Source of the DNA: Verrucomicrobiota bacterium
Lineage (GTDB): Bacteria > Verrucomicrobiota > Verrucomicrobiia > Opitutales > Opitutaceae
Direction: 5' to 3'
Assembly: GCA_023432225.1 (NCBI GenBank)
Contig: JAEYUW010000036.1
Location: 1 to 64,000, forward strand
Length of the DNA stretch: 64,000 nt
The stretch's first letter is position 1; each line of letters starts with the position of its first letter. Shown here piece after piece: positions 50,673 to 58,208 of this stretch. The notes beneath the pieces are model-generated. The model was not told the origin of the DNA. It saw only the letters and a list, made by a program, of their open reading frames with translations, and made no database searches. A program made the position numbers and the translations under genes.

Positions 50673-53351
50673 ATGCCGCTTCGCCGCCTGTTACCCCTCG
50701 CGCTCGCGTTGATTCTGTCCGTGGTCCCGGTGCTCCACGCCGGCGTGCCGCTCGATTACTATCTGCCGGCGGGCACGACCTACAACCCGAAGGTCCCGAC
50801 GCCAGAGCAGTTCCTCGGCTTCCAAGTCGGCGACTGGCACATCCGCAGCGAACTCAGCACGGCCTACCTGCGCGCCGTCGCTGCCGCCGCGCCGGATCGG
50901 GTGAAGTTCGAGATCGTCGGCATCACGCACGAGCGCAAGCCGCTCGTCGTGCTCACGATCACCGCGCCGGAAAATCACGCGAAGCTCGAACAAATCCGCA
51001 CCGACCACCTCGCGCTCCTCGACCCGGCGAAGAGCGCCGCGCTCGACGTCGCGGCGATGCCGGTCGTGGTCGATCTCGGTTACAGCATCCACGGCAACGA
51101 GCCGAGCGGCGTGAATGCCATGCCGCTCGTCGTCTATTACCTCGCCGCCGCGCAGGACGAGAAGGTCGTGAATCTCCTCCGCCATTCCGTCATCCTCGTC
51201 GAGGCTCAGCGCAATCCCGATGGCGGTGACCGTGCCGCGCAGTGGTTCAACCAGCACCGCTCGCTCTCCGCGCCGTCCGCCGACGCGCTCGACCGCGAGC
51301 ACAACGAGGCGTGGCCGCGCGGCCGGTTCAACCATTACTGGTTCGACCCGAACCGCGACTGGCTGCCGCTCGTGCATCCCGAGGCGCAGGCCCGCGCGCA
51401 GATTTTCCACCGCTGGCGCCCGAACCTGCTCACCGACCACCACGAGATGGGCACGAACAACACGTTCTTCTTCCAGCCCGGCGTGCCGACGCGCAACAAC
51501 CCGAGTTCGCCCGCCAAGGTCTTCGAACTCACCGCCAAAGTCGCCGCGTTCCACCAGCGTGCGCTCGATGGCAAAGGCATCTTCTATTACAGTGAGCAGG
51601 GCTTCGACGATTTCTACCCGGGCAAGGGCTCCACGTATCCCGATCTGCACGGCACGATCGGCATCCTCTTCGAGCAGGCCAGCGCGCGCGGTCACGCGCA
51701 GGAGAGCGAGAACGGCGTGGTGACGTTCCCGTTTGCGATCCGCAACCAAGTGCTCTCGTCGCTCAGTTCGCTCGAGGCTTCCGTCGCGCTCCGCCCCGAG
51801 TTGCTCGGCCTGCAAAAGGATTTCCCGCAACAAACCGCCGAGCTCGCCGCTAAGAGCAAGGTGAAGGCCTACGTCTTCGGCGACGACGGCGATCCGGCGC
51901 GCGCGTGGGCGTTTCTCGCGTTGCTCGCCCAGCACCACATCGAGGTGCGTCCGCTCAACGAGGACGTCACCGCCGCTGACGGCCGTACCTTCAAGGCCGG
52001 CGCTGCCTGGGTGGCGCTGACCAACCAGCCGCAATTTCGCCTGCTCACGGAAATGTTCATCAAGCGCACGACGTTCGAGGACTCCGTGTTCTACGACGTC
52101 TCGGCCTGGACGCTGCCGCTCGCCTACAATCTCCCTTACGCCGAACTCGACCGCGCGCCCGCGGCCGGCGATCTGGTCGGCACGCCGGCGTTTCCCGCTG
52201 GCCAGCTCGTCGGCGGTCACAGCGACTACGCCTACCTTTTCAACTGGAACGGCTACTTCGCTCCGCGTGCGCTGCAGCGCCTCCATGCCGCCGGCATCCT
52301 CGTGAAAGGTCTCACCTCGACGATCGAGGCCACGACCGCCACCGGTGCGCGCCAGGCGTTCGGCTACGGCGCGATTCTCGTGCCCGTCGGCCAGCAACCC
52401 GAGCGCGCGGTGGCGATCCGCGCGGTGATCGACACGATCGTGAAAGAGGACGCGCTCACCGTTTACGGCTGCGGCACGGGTCTGACGCCGAAGGGCGTGG
52501 ATCTCGGCAGCGCGTCGTTCGTGCCGTTGCCCGCGCCGCGCGTCGCGCTGATCACCGGCGACGGCGTCGATCCGCACGACATCGGCGCGGCGTGGCACGT
52601 GCTCGACCAACGGGTCGGTCTTGCGCCCACGTTGCTCGACCTCGCGCAGCTCGGCCGCGCGACGCTGGGGCGTTACACGACGATCGTATTCGCCGACGGG
52701 CGTTACGACGACAGCGTCAGCGATGCCACGGCGGCCAATCTTAAGCGCTGGGTCCGCGAAGGCGGCACGCTCGTGGTGATGGGGCGCGCCGTGACCTGGG
52801 CCGCGCGCAAGGAACTCGCCGCGCTCGAATTCGCCGGCCGCACGGTCGAGCCCGCCGCGACCGCCGGCGGACGTCCGCGGCAGGCCACCGCGGCCGACGA
52901 CAGCGGCGAGGGCCGGCGCTTCCCTTACGCCTCCGCGAGCGACCGCGAAGCGCTGCGCTACATTGCCGGTGCGATCGTCGCGGCCGCGATCGATCCGACG
53001 CATCCGCTCGGCTACGGCTTCAGCGACGAGCGCGTCTCGTTCCTCCGCAAGAACGGCATCTTCCTGAAACCCGCGAAATCGCCCTACGAGACGCCCGCCG
53101 CTTACACGGCGAAGCCGCTCCAGTCCGGTTTCATTTCCGAGGCGAATCAGGCCGCGCTCGCGAACACGGCGGCGATCGTCGCGTTGCCGGTCGGGCGCGG
53201 CGTGGTGGTGGCGATGCCCGATGATCCGAATTTCCGCGGCTTCTGGTATGGCGGCAATCGCGTGTTCTTTAACGCGATTTTCTACGGCAGCGCCATCCGC
53301 CCGCCGGGCACGGGCGACGGAGACGACGACGCGCACGCTCACTCGCACTGA
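50673..53351 (+). CDS. M14-family zinc carboxypeptidase, secreted
   Basis: 892 residues with signal peptide MPLRRLLPLALALILSVVPVLHA. The N-terminal catalytic domain has zinc ligands His140 and Glu143 in SIHGNEPSG, VEAQRNPDGGDRAAQWFN, the third ligand His in LLTDHHEMGTNN (about 260), and the general base Glu in IGILFEQAS. A long C-terminal part (about 430-890) resembles a glutamine-amidotransferase-like Rossmann domain (TIVFADGRYDD, LKRWVREGGTLVVMGRAV) with a His-rich tail (DDDAHAHSH) that may bind metal. It probably degrades extracellular or periplasmic peptides. The start at 50673 is set by the signal peptide. Confidence 0.9.
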   Translation: MPLRRLLPLALALILSVVPVLHAGVPLDYYLPAGTTYNPKVPTPEQFLGFQVGDWHIRSELSTAYLRAVAAAAPDRVKFEIVGITHERKPLVVLTITAPENHAKLEQIRTDHLALLDPAKSAALDVAAMPVVVDLGYSIHGNEPSGVNAMPLVVYYLAAAQDEKVVNLLRHSVILVEAQRNPDGGDRAAQWFNQHRSLSAPSADALDREHNEAWPRGRFNHYWFDPNRDWLPLVHPEAQARAQIFHRWRPNLLTDHHEMGTNNTFFFQPGVPTRNNPSSPAKVFELTAKVAAFHQRALDGKGIFYYSEQGFDDFYPGKGSTYPDLHGTIGILFEQASARGHAQESENGVVTFPFAIRNQVLSSLSSLEASVALRPELLGLQKDFPQQTAELAAKSKVKAYVFGDDGDPARAWAFLALLAQHHIEVRPLNEDVTAADGRTFKAGAAWVALTNQPQFRLLTEMFIKRTTFEDSVFYDVSAWTLPLAYNLPYAELDRAPAAGDLVGTPAFPAGQLVGGHSDYAYLFNWNGYFAPRALQRLHAAGILVKGLTSTIEATTATGARQAFGYGAILVPVGQQPERAVAIRAVIDTIVKEDALTVYGCGTGLTPKGVDLGSASFVPLPAPRVALITGDGVDPHDIGAAWHVLDQRVGLAPTLLDLAQLGRATLGRYTTIVFADGRYDDSVSDATAANLKRWVREGGTLVVMGRAVTWAARKELAALEFAGRTVEPAATAGGRPRQATAADDSGEGRRFPYASASDREALRYIAGAIVAAAIDPTHPLGYGFSDERVSFLRKNGIFLKPAKSPYETPAAYTAKPLQSGFISEANQAALANTAAIVALPVGRGVVVAMPDDPNFRGFWYGGNRVFFNAIFYGSAIRPPGTGDGDDDAHAHSH

Positions 53352-53480
53352 GCCGCATGCCGCGATGGTCGCTCGCTGCCGACGGACGGTTCGCCTTTGC
53401 CGCTCCGGGGTAGTGATTCCAAGCGCAGCGAGAGGCCGCCGCTCGTAAGAATTTCGCTTGTGGACGCACAAAGCCGGAGC

Positions 53481-53604
53481 GGCGAAAGCCTCACGGCTTC
53501 CGCTACGCGAGAGGGACCGCTGCGTTCACGGGTAGCGGAAATCGTCAGATTTTCGCCCGTCCGGCTGCGCAGCTGATCGGCGAAAGCCTGACGGCTTCCG
53601 CTAC
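53481..53604. repeat. Three GTAG-REP elements between M14 peptidase and response regulator
   Basis: Reverse 53481-53506 (GGCGAAAGCC-TCAC-GGCTTCCGCTAC), forward 53532-53557 (GTAGCGGAAATC-GTCA-GATTTTCGCC) and reverse 53579-53604 (GGCGAAAGCC-TGAC-GGCTTCCGCTAC). Both stem variants alternate in one cluster. They occupy most of the 332-bp gap 53352-53683, which holds no gene. Confidence 0.88.
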
Positions 53605-53683
53605 ACCCGCCGGCGATGTGACAGGCTTCAGACTTGCGAGCGGACACGCCGGTTTGGCTTACTGCGGGCACGGGCCAGGTAGA

Positions 53684-54397
53684 GTGACCAAGTCGCGTTT
53701 CTCCCTGCTTCACGTCGAGGACGATTCGTTGTGGCAAACGAGCGTCGCGGGCGTTTTGCGCGGATTGCCCGAGGTGAAGAGCTACGAAACCGTCGCCACG
53801 GTGAGCGCCGCCCTCGAGCGTGTGCGCGATTTTGGTCCCGACCTGGTGTTGCTCGATGTCGTGCTGGCCGATGGCGACGGCCTGCAACTGGCGCGGGAAC
53901 TCGCGGCTCTGCCGACCCCGCCCAAAATTCTCCTGCTCTCGGTGCGTCGCGACGATGTCGTGCTGCAAGCGGCCCACGAGCCTCACGTCGCCGCACTGCT
54001 GTGGAAAGGTGGCGACGTGCTGATGGGTTTGCCGGAGGCGGTCCGCACGGTGGCGGCAGGCGGCCGGTATTTTCCCCCGGAAGTGCGCGAGGCGTTGCGC
54101 AAATTCCGTTCGGACCCGGCGGCGTATTTCAAAATTCTTTCCGATCGTGAACTCGATCTGCTGCCGCTGTTGGGCAGCGGGTTTTCCGATGAAGAAGCCG
54201 CGGCGCAGCTCGGGCTCAAAGCGAGCACGGTGAAGACGCACCGCCTGAGCATTCTGGCCAAGCTGAACCTTCCCAGCACGGCGCGACTGATTCATTGGGC
54301 GATCCAGCGCGGCTTCGTCCGTCCGCCGAGCGACGGCTGGGTGGCGCGCGAGGACGGAGAGGACGCGTCAAGCAATTCTTCCAATCCGTTTAGCTAA
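53684..54397 (+). CDS. NarL/FixJ-type response regulator
   Basis: A 237-residue two-component regulator. Receiver domain: acidic pair in LLHVEDD, phospho-acceptor Asp in LVLLDVVLADG, Lys in ALLWKGGD. The C-terminal LuxR-type HTH is ILSDRELDLLPLLGSGFSDE and EAAAQLGLKASTVKTHRLSI. The GTG start at 53684 places the receiver right at the N-terminus; a GTG at 53618 would add 22 residues. No kinase is adjacent. It ends 46 bp before the HlyD-like gene on the same strand, so it may regulate, or be co-transcribed with, the peptide-export genes. Confidence 0.9.
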   Translation: MTKSRFSLLHVEDDSLWQTSVAGVLRGLPEVKSYETVATVSAALERVRDFGPDLVLLDVVLADGDGLQLARELAALPTPPKILLLSVRRDDVVLQAAHEPHVAALLWKGGDVLMGLPEAVRTVAAGGRYFPPEVREALRKFRSDPAAYFKILSDRELDLLPLLGSGFSDEEAAAQLGLKASTVKTHRLSILAKLNLPSTARLIHWAIQRGFVRPPSDGWVAREDGEDASSNSSNPFS

Positions 54398-54443
54398 AAC
54401 GGAGAGATTCTCATCAGCGACGTTCCGCGCAAGCTGCGCCGCC

Positions 54444-55661
54444 GTGTCCACGACGCACACGCTGCCGCTCCCGCTCGCCGCGCACACGGTCGAAAGCCTT
54501 CATGCGGAGCACGGTCGTCCCGCACGAGCGGTTTACTGGTTTGTGCTGGTCGGTGCGCTCGCCGCGCTCGCAGCGCTGCCGTTCATCGAAGTCGACGTGT
54601 CCGTCGGAGCGCCGGGCATCGTGCGCCCCATGGCCGAGCGAGTGGAGCTGCGACTGGCGTTCGGCGGCCGTATCGCGCGAGTGCACGTGCGCGACAACGC
54701 TCATGTCGTCGCGGGCCAGCCGTTGCTCGAACTCGCCACGCCGGATCTCGACGAGCGGCTCGCGCGCAACGTGGCGCTTCAGCGGGAGAAGACCGCGGCG
54801 CTGGCCTTGCTCGATTCCTTTTCCACGGCGCGGCTTGGTGAGCCCGATGTGTTGCCCGATGTGACGTCCGGCCGCGCCGTGGAACTGTTTCCCAGCCTGC
54901 AGACTGTGCGCCAAGAGGCCGCGCAGCTAAAAGCTCAGCTCGAGGCGAATCGCGTCGCCGAAGCGCGGGTGCGAACGGAGCTCGCGCGCGTTTCCGCCAT
55001 GGCAGCAAAGGGCATCGCGACGCAGCGCGAACTCGACGACGCGCGCTACGCTCTCGAACGCGTGCAGGCGGATGCGAAACTAGCCATCGAGCAGATGCGC
55101 ACGCATTGGCACGCGCGACGGGAGGAAACCGCGCTCGCGCTGCTTGACCTCGCCTCCGAGCGCACCCGGCTCGAAGCCGAGCGGGCCCACGCGATCGTGC
55201 GTGCACCGGGCGCGGGCGCGTTGCAGGGCTTCGTCGGATTAAGCGAAGGGGCGATGATAGGCGCCGGCCAGGTGGTGGGCGCGATATCGCCCGACGACCG
55301 ACTTGTGGTGGAAACTTTTGTATCCCCGCGAGAAATCGGCCTCGTGCGGTGCGGCCAGCCGGTGCGCCTGCAGGTCGACGCGTTTCCCTATACGCAGTGG
55401 GGCTTGCTCGACGCTCTTGTGATAGCCATCGCCGCCGATGTGAGCGTGACCGACTCAGGCGGAGCGCCGGTTTTCAAAGTCACGATCGAACCGAAACGAT
55501 CACAGCTTCAGCTTGCGAACGGTGCCATCGGTCGAATCGGCAAGGGCATGACAGTCTCCGCGCGCTTTCTGACGACGCGACGCACGTTGCTGCAAATCCT
55601 CTATCAAGACGCGAGCGAGTGGCTCGATCCGCAGAACCGAGCCGTCGCGACACGCCGCTGA
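54444..55661 (+). CDS. HlyD-like periplasmic adaptor (membrane fusion protein)
   Basis: 405 residues, GTG start at 54444. One N-terminal membrane segment (VYWFVLVGALAALAALPFIEV, about 30-50) is followed by a half-lipoyl motif (GGRIARVHVRDNAHVVAGQP), a long alpha-hairpin rich in Ala/Glu/Arg (about 100-245) and the second lipoyl half and beta-barrel (IVRAPGAGALQGFVGLSEG). This is the adaptor of a type I secretion system and should link the C39 ABC exporter encoded at 58354 to an outer-membrane TolC, which is not in the window. The gene's stop overlaps a sequence that is repeated before the second peptide gene (55657-55687 and 57737-57768). Confidence 0.9.
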   Translation: MSTTHTLPLPLAAHTVESLHAEHGRPARAVYWFVLVGALAALAALPFIEVDVSVGAPGIVRPMAERVELRLAFGGRIARVHVRDNAHVVAGQPLLELATPDLDERLARNVALQREKTAALALLDSFSTARLGEPDVLPDVTSGRAVELFPSLQTVRQEAAQLKAQLEANRVAEARVRTELARVSAMAAKGIATQRELDDARYALERVQADAKLAIEQMRTHWHARREETALALLDLASERTRLEAERAHAIVRAPGAGALQGFVGLSEGAMIGAGQVVGAISPDDRLVVETFVSPREIGLVRCGQPVRLQVDAFPYTQWGLLDALVIAIAADVSVTDSGGAPVFKVTIEPKRSQLQLANGAIGRIGKGMTVSARFLTTRRTLLQILYQDASEWLDPQNRAVATRR

Positions 55662-55687
55662 ACCTTTCCCGGCAATCCCGCCGGAGA
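55657..55687 (+). promoter_or_regulatory. Duplicated leader sequence upstream of peptide gene 1
   Basis: GCTGAACCTTTCCCGGCAAT followed by CCCGCCGGAGA, starting at the HlyD stop. It matches 57737-57768 in front of peptide gene 2 at 26 of 31 aligned positions with one 1-nt gap; all five substitutions are transitions. It ends in GGAG, which is the Shine-Dalgarno site for ATG 55694. Confidence 0.7.
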
Positions 55688-55693
55688 AAAACC

Positions 55694-55705
55694 ATGCAAC
55701 TATGA
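55694..55705 (+). promoter_or_regulatory. Three-codon leader frame (MQL) overlapping the peptide 1 start
   Basis: ATG CAA CTA TGA begins 7 nt after GGAG (55683-55686), a good Shine-Dalgarno distance. Its TGA overlaps the ATG of the peptide gene (ATGA at 55702). Ribosomes could initiate here and re-initiate on the peptide gene, which itself has no other ribosome site. Alternatively the site serves ATG 55702 directly at long spacing. Confidence 0.4.
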
Positions 55706-55878
55706 ATACACTGAATCATCCCGAACTGTGCGCGGTCCTCGGTGGCGGCGAAGTCCGCAACGATCCCCCTCCTCCGACCAAGCCGCGTCCTTACACTCCT
55801 CCTCCGCCACCACCGGTGGTCGACGTTTACGCTGCGCCCGGAATCGATCCCACGTCCGGCATCGATCTTGCACGTTGA
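55702..55878 (+). CDS. Double-glycine-leader peptide 1, proline-rich core
   Basis: 58 residues. Leader MNTLNHPELCAVLGG fits the C39-peptidase leader consensus: Leu at -12, Glu -8, Leu -7, Val -4, Gly -2, Gly -1. The predicted core of 43 residues starts GEVRNDPPPP, contains TKPRPYTPPPPPPVVDVYAA and ends GIDPTSGIDLAR; about a third is proline and it has no Cys, so a polyproline-II rod rather than a disulphide or lanthionine peptide. It lies 40 bp after the HlyD-like gene and is followed by a strong hairpin (55887-55912). The function is not known; it could be a secreted antimicrobial, signal or structural peptide. Confidence 0.7.
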   Translation: MNTLNHPELCAVLGGGEVRNDPPPPTKPRPYTPPPPPPVVDVYAAPGIDPTSGIDLAR

Positions 55879-55886
55879 ACGCAACG

Positions 55887-55912
55887 CGCACCGGCAGCCT
55901 TGGGCCGGTGCG
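55887..55912. terminator. Perfect hairpin after peptide gene 1
   Basis: CGCACCGGC-AGCCTTGG-GCCGGTGCG, 9-bp perfect GC-rich stem, 8 bp after the peptide stop. There is no T-run, so it is either a weak/attenuating terminator or an mRNA 3'-end stabiliser that would keep a highly expressed short peptide transcript. Confidence 0.5.
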
Positions 55913-55936
55913 TTCCAGCCGATGGCACCATTCTCG

Positions 55937-57790
55937 ATGAATACTGACCCTCGTCTGCTGAGGAAGCGCCCGTTAGGAAACGGACGGAGGAGCGCATGGG
56001 TTTTCGTGGCCATCCTCGAGTTGGGGCATTTTGGATACGCTTTCGGCGGCTCGCCGGAGGAGTCTTCGAAAGGAGACGTCGTTCAACTGCCGCCATTTGT
56101 CGTGAGCGAACTCCCTGACGGACTTCCGTGGCGTTATGTCCGCATCGCAGAGTTCGAGGTGATCACGTTGGCGGGGAACGAACTCACAGAGGCGGTCGTT
56201 GCGGCGCTATTGCGCGGCCAGCGATTCGTTAGCTCGGCCCTTCTCGGCGATCGAGACGCGCCTGTCAGCGTTGTGTTGTTCGACCTGAAGGCAGGTCCGC
56301 TTCCAGCGACTGAAGTCGTCTCTCAAAATTCGCGCTGGCGTGCTGGCTCCACGAGATATGATGGCGTGGTCGTCCAATCGGAGGACGGCGCACATACTTT
56401 CGCGGCAAATCTCTCCGGGCTGGACCGCTGGCCAATGGTGGATTTTGGGCCCACAAGACGGTTGATGGTGGAAGCCGGTGGCGTGCCTGAATGGCTTTCA
56501 GACGGCTTGTTTGGCTCGTCGGGATGTTTGAGCGAACTGGCCGGCCATCGTGATAGCCCTGCCATCGAGCTGCCATCGTTTTTGTGGGTTTCCGAAGAAG
56601 AGTCGAAGGAGCTTCGCTCAAAGCGGTTTCGCCCGCCAGCGATGCTACCGATGGCGAAGCTTTTCGGGCCTGCGCCCGATGAGGAGCTGGAGCCCGAGGT
56701 CTATCGTTTGTGGTCGTCGCAAGCAGGGCTTTTTGCGCGATGGCAACTTTTCGGAAAGATCGGGCGTCCACTGGATAGACTGGCTTTTTGGGGCTTTGCG
56801 CTGGAGGCGCGAGAGCGTCCGGTGGACGAGGCAACGTTTCAGCGCTGGTTTAAGTGCAGTTACGCGGACGCTGAGCATGAGATGCTGAATTATCTTCGCG
56901 TCGCCATCGCGTCCCCCGAAATCATCCAAGTTGCCGACGTAAACCGACCATTGCCGGAACTCCGCAATCTGAAACTGCGCATGGCCACCGAGGAGCAGGT
57001 GGCGCGCTTGAAGGGGAATTTCGAACGCATGGAGGCGAATCGCTTGCGGTGCGATTTTCCGGAACTCGCCGAGAAATACGCCGCTGCTGCACGGCGAACA
57101 TTCCAGCGCGGGCTCAAGGCGCAACCGGCGAGCGCGTCGCTGCGAGGGTTGCTTGGGCAACTGGAGTTCGATCTTGGCAACACCGCTGCGGCCCGCCCGT
57201 TGCTGGAGTATGCGTTTGCGCAGAATGCCCTCGGCACTCGCGCGCTGGTTGCTTTGGCCAAGCTGCGGCTGGACGAATCGCGCCAAGGGCTCGCGCCCGA
57301 AGCGAAGTTACCAGGCGGAGCGCTCGAGCGCGTGCTCACCCCGTTGTTCGCCGCGCGAGCGCGAAAACCGCCGGTTCTGGAGGTCTACCAGATGATCGCT
57401 GAGGTATGGGAGCAGAGCGCCGTCGTGCCCACGAGAGGTCACCTCGCGGTGTTGCTCGAAGGCGCGCAATTCTTCCGAGACGAGGCGGACTACATCACCG
57501 CGGCGATCCAACTCCACTGGCGCCACGGTTACGAAGCGGGATCATTGGTTGCCCTACGCGAAACGTGGGCTCGCTACCATGCCGCGCGCTCTCTCCGCGC
57601 CTGCCAGCCACATCCAGGCGCACGGCGACGGAGTGACGAGGTTCCGGGCGTCGTCCTCAGTCCGCGCCTACACGCTTCAGAGCTTCCAACAACATTGGAC
57701 CATATGGGCCCCCGTAGCGGGCCGCCGCGCCGCACGGCTGAAACCTTTCTCAGCAATTCCGCTGGGGACCAACAAAAGGAAATCGAATGA
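55937..57790 (+). CDS. Secreted PPFVV protein, degenerate peptidase-MA-like plus repeat region, paralogue 1
   Basis: About 617 residues from ATG 55937, with an Arg-rich n-region and hydrophobic segment (AWVFVAILELGHFGYAFGG). It shares with the protein at 60571 the N-terminal PPFVVSELPDGLPWRY and FEV, a central VPEWLSDGLFG...LPMAKLFG region, LKGNFERMEANRLR, and C-terminal TPR-like repeats. The central part resembles peptidase-MA/DUF1570 gluzincins, but no HExxH motif is present, so a proteolytic function is doubtful. Its last 60 or so residues lack a counterpart in the paralogue and may result from a frameshift or run-on. The stop overlaps the ATG of peptide 2 (ATGA). Codon usage is more AT-rich than in neighbours. 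Confidence 0.65.
   Translation: MNTDPRLLRKRPLGNGRRSAWVFVAILELGHFGYAFGGSPEESSKGDVVQLPPFVVSELPDGLPWRYVRIAEFEVITLAGNELTEAVVAALLRGQRFVSSALLGDRDAPVSVVLFDLKAGPLPATEVVSQNSRWRAGSTRYDGVVVQSEDGAHTFAANLSGLDRWPMVDFGPTRRLMVEAGGVPEWLSDGLFGSSGCLSELAGHRDSPAIELPSFLWVSEEESKELRSKRFRPPAMLPMAKLFGPAPDEELEPEVYRLWSSQAGLFARWQLFGKIGRPLDRLAFWGFALEARERPVDEATFQRWFKCSYADAEHEMLNYLRVAIASPEIIQVADVNRPLPELRNLKLRMATEEQVARLKGNFERMEANRLRCDFPELAEKYAAAARRTFQRGLKAQPASASLRGLLGQLEFDLGNTAAARPLLEYAFAQNALGTRALVALAKLRLDESRQGLAPEAKLPGGALERVLTPLFAARARKPPVLEVYQMIAEVWEQSAVVPTRGHLAVLLEGAQFFRDEADYITAAIQLHWRHGYEAGSLVALRETWARYHAARSLRACQPHPGARRRSDEVPGVVLSPRLHASELPTTLDHMGPRSGPPRRTAETFLSNSAGDQQKEIE
57737..57768 (+). promoter_or_regulatory. Duplicated leader sequence upstream of peptide gene 2
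   Basis: GCTGAAACCTTTCTCAGCAA followed by TTCCGCTGGGGA, the partner of 55657-55687. It is followed by AAGGA (57776-57780), 6 nt before ATG 57787, a textbook Shine-Dalgarno site. Confidence 0.7.
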
Positions 57791-57972
57791 AAACAGAAAA
57801 TGGAATGACCGATATGCAAGAGGCTGACCTGCAGAACACAAGGGGCGGAGTGTGGCCGCTCTTTTTCGCCGGTGCTGGCTTGGCAGTGGTTGCCTATCTC
57901 TGCAAAGGGACAATCGATAACTGGAAGGACGTAAAAAAGGGACTCGCGGAGGGTTACAAAACTTGGGCCTGA
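57787..57972 (+). CDS. Double-glycine-leader peptide 2, bacteriocin-like
   Basis: 61 residues. The leader ends EADLQNTRGG (Asp -8, Leu -7, Gly -2, Gly -1), matching C39 substrates. The 40-residue core VWPLFFAGAGLAVVAYLCKG plus a charged amphipathic tail (TIDNWKDVKKGLAEGYKTWA) has one hydrophobic helix, a single Cys and a Lys-rich end, as in class II bacteriocins. It overlaps the previous gene by 4 nt and precedes peptide 3 by 15 nt. A 39-residue peptide encoded at 58209 resembles its core without the leader. Codons such as AAA, AAT and GGA are unlike the rest of the window. Confidence 0.75.
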   Translation: MKTENGMTDMQEADLQNTRGGVWPLFFAGAGLAVVAYLCKGTIDNWKDVKKGLAEGYKTWA

Positions 57973-57987
57973 AGCCGAGATACCGCC

Positions 57988-58161
57988 ATGAGAACAATAT
58001 CAGAATCGGATCTCCAAGCGATCGTTGCTGGCGACAGCTTCTGGCGCGACCTATCGCAGTTCATCGGGGGTGCGATCTCCGGTGGCAGGGTCCTCCATAA
58101 TGCGGGTATTCCGGGCTCCGCCGCCTTTATCGGCGGTGTCATCGCAGCCGCTATCAACTAG
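57988..58161 (+). CDS. Double-glycine-type-leader peptide 3, Gly/Ala-rich core
   Basis: 57 residues, not previously obvious because of its size. Leader MRTISESDLQAIVAG has Ile -12, Asp -8, Leu -7, Ile -4 and ends Ala-Gly instead of Gly-Gly, which some C39 peptidases accept. The core of about 42 residues begins DSFWRDLSQFIGGAISGG and ends AAFIGGVIAAAIN. GGxxxGG and GGxxxA patterns allow tight helix packing, as in two-peptide bacteriocins. It follows peptide 2 by 15 nt, so the two may act as a pair. AGA, ATA and TCA codons are unusual here. A hairpin follows at 58169. Confidence 0.72.
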   Translation: MRTISESDLQAIVAGDSFWRDLSQFIGGAISGGRVLHNAGIPGSAAFIGGVIAAAIN

Positions 58162-58168
58162 AGTCAGC

Positions 58169-58194
58169 GCCTGCGATCCATGGGGGTCGCAGGC
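58169..58194. terminator. Hairpin after peptide gene 3
   Basis: GCCTGCGA-TCCATGGGGG-TCGCAGGC, 8-bp perfect stem starting 7 bp after the peptide 3 stop. No long T-run; it is placed like the hairpin after peptide 1 and may limit transcription into the exporter gene or protect the peptide mRNA. Confidence 0.5.
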
Positions 58195-58208
58195 TTAGGG
58201 GCGTGAAT

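Noticed and set aside
50691..53471. Open frame of over 900 codons antisense to the M14 peptidase
   Set aside because: It is the complement of a strongly supported gene in GC-rich DNA, is full of Arg, Ala, Gly and Glu, and shows no domain. Similar antisense frames opposite GH94, GH2, GH74 and phosphofructokinase were rejected for the same reason.
57549..57827. Separate 92-codon gene overlapping the end of PPFVV paralogue 1 and peptide 2
   Set aside because: It overlaps two better-supported frames and shows no motif; it could at most be a remnant of a shifted C-terminus of paralogue 1.
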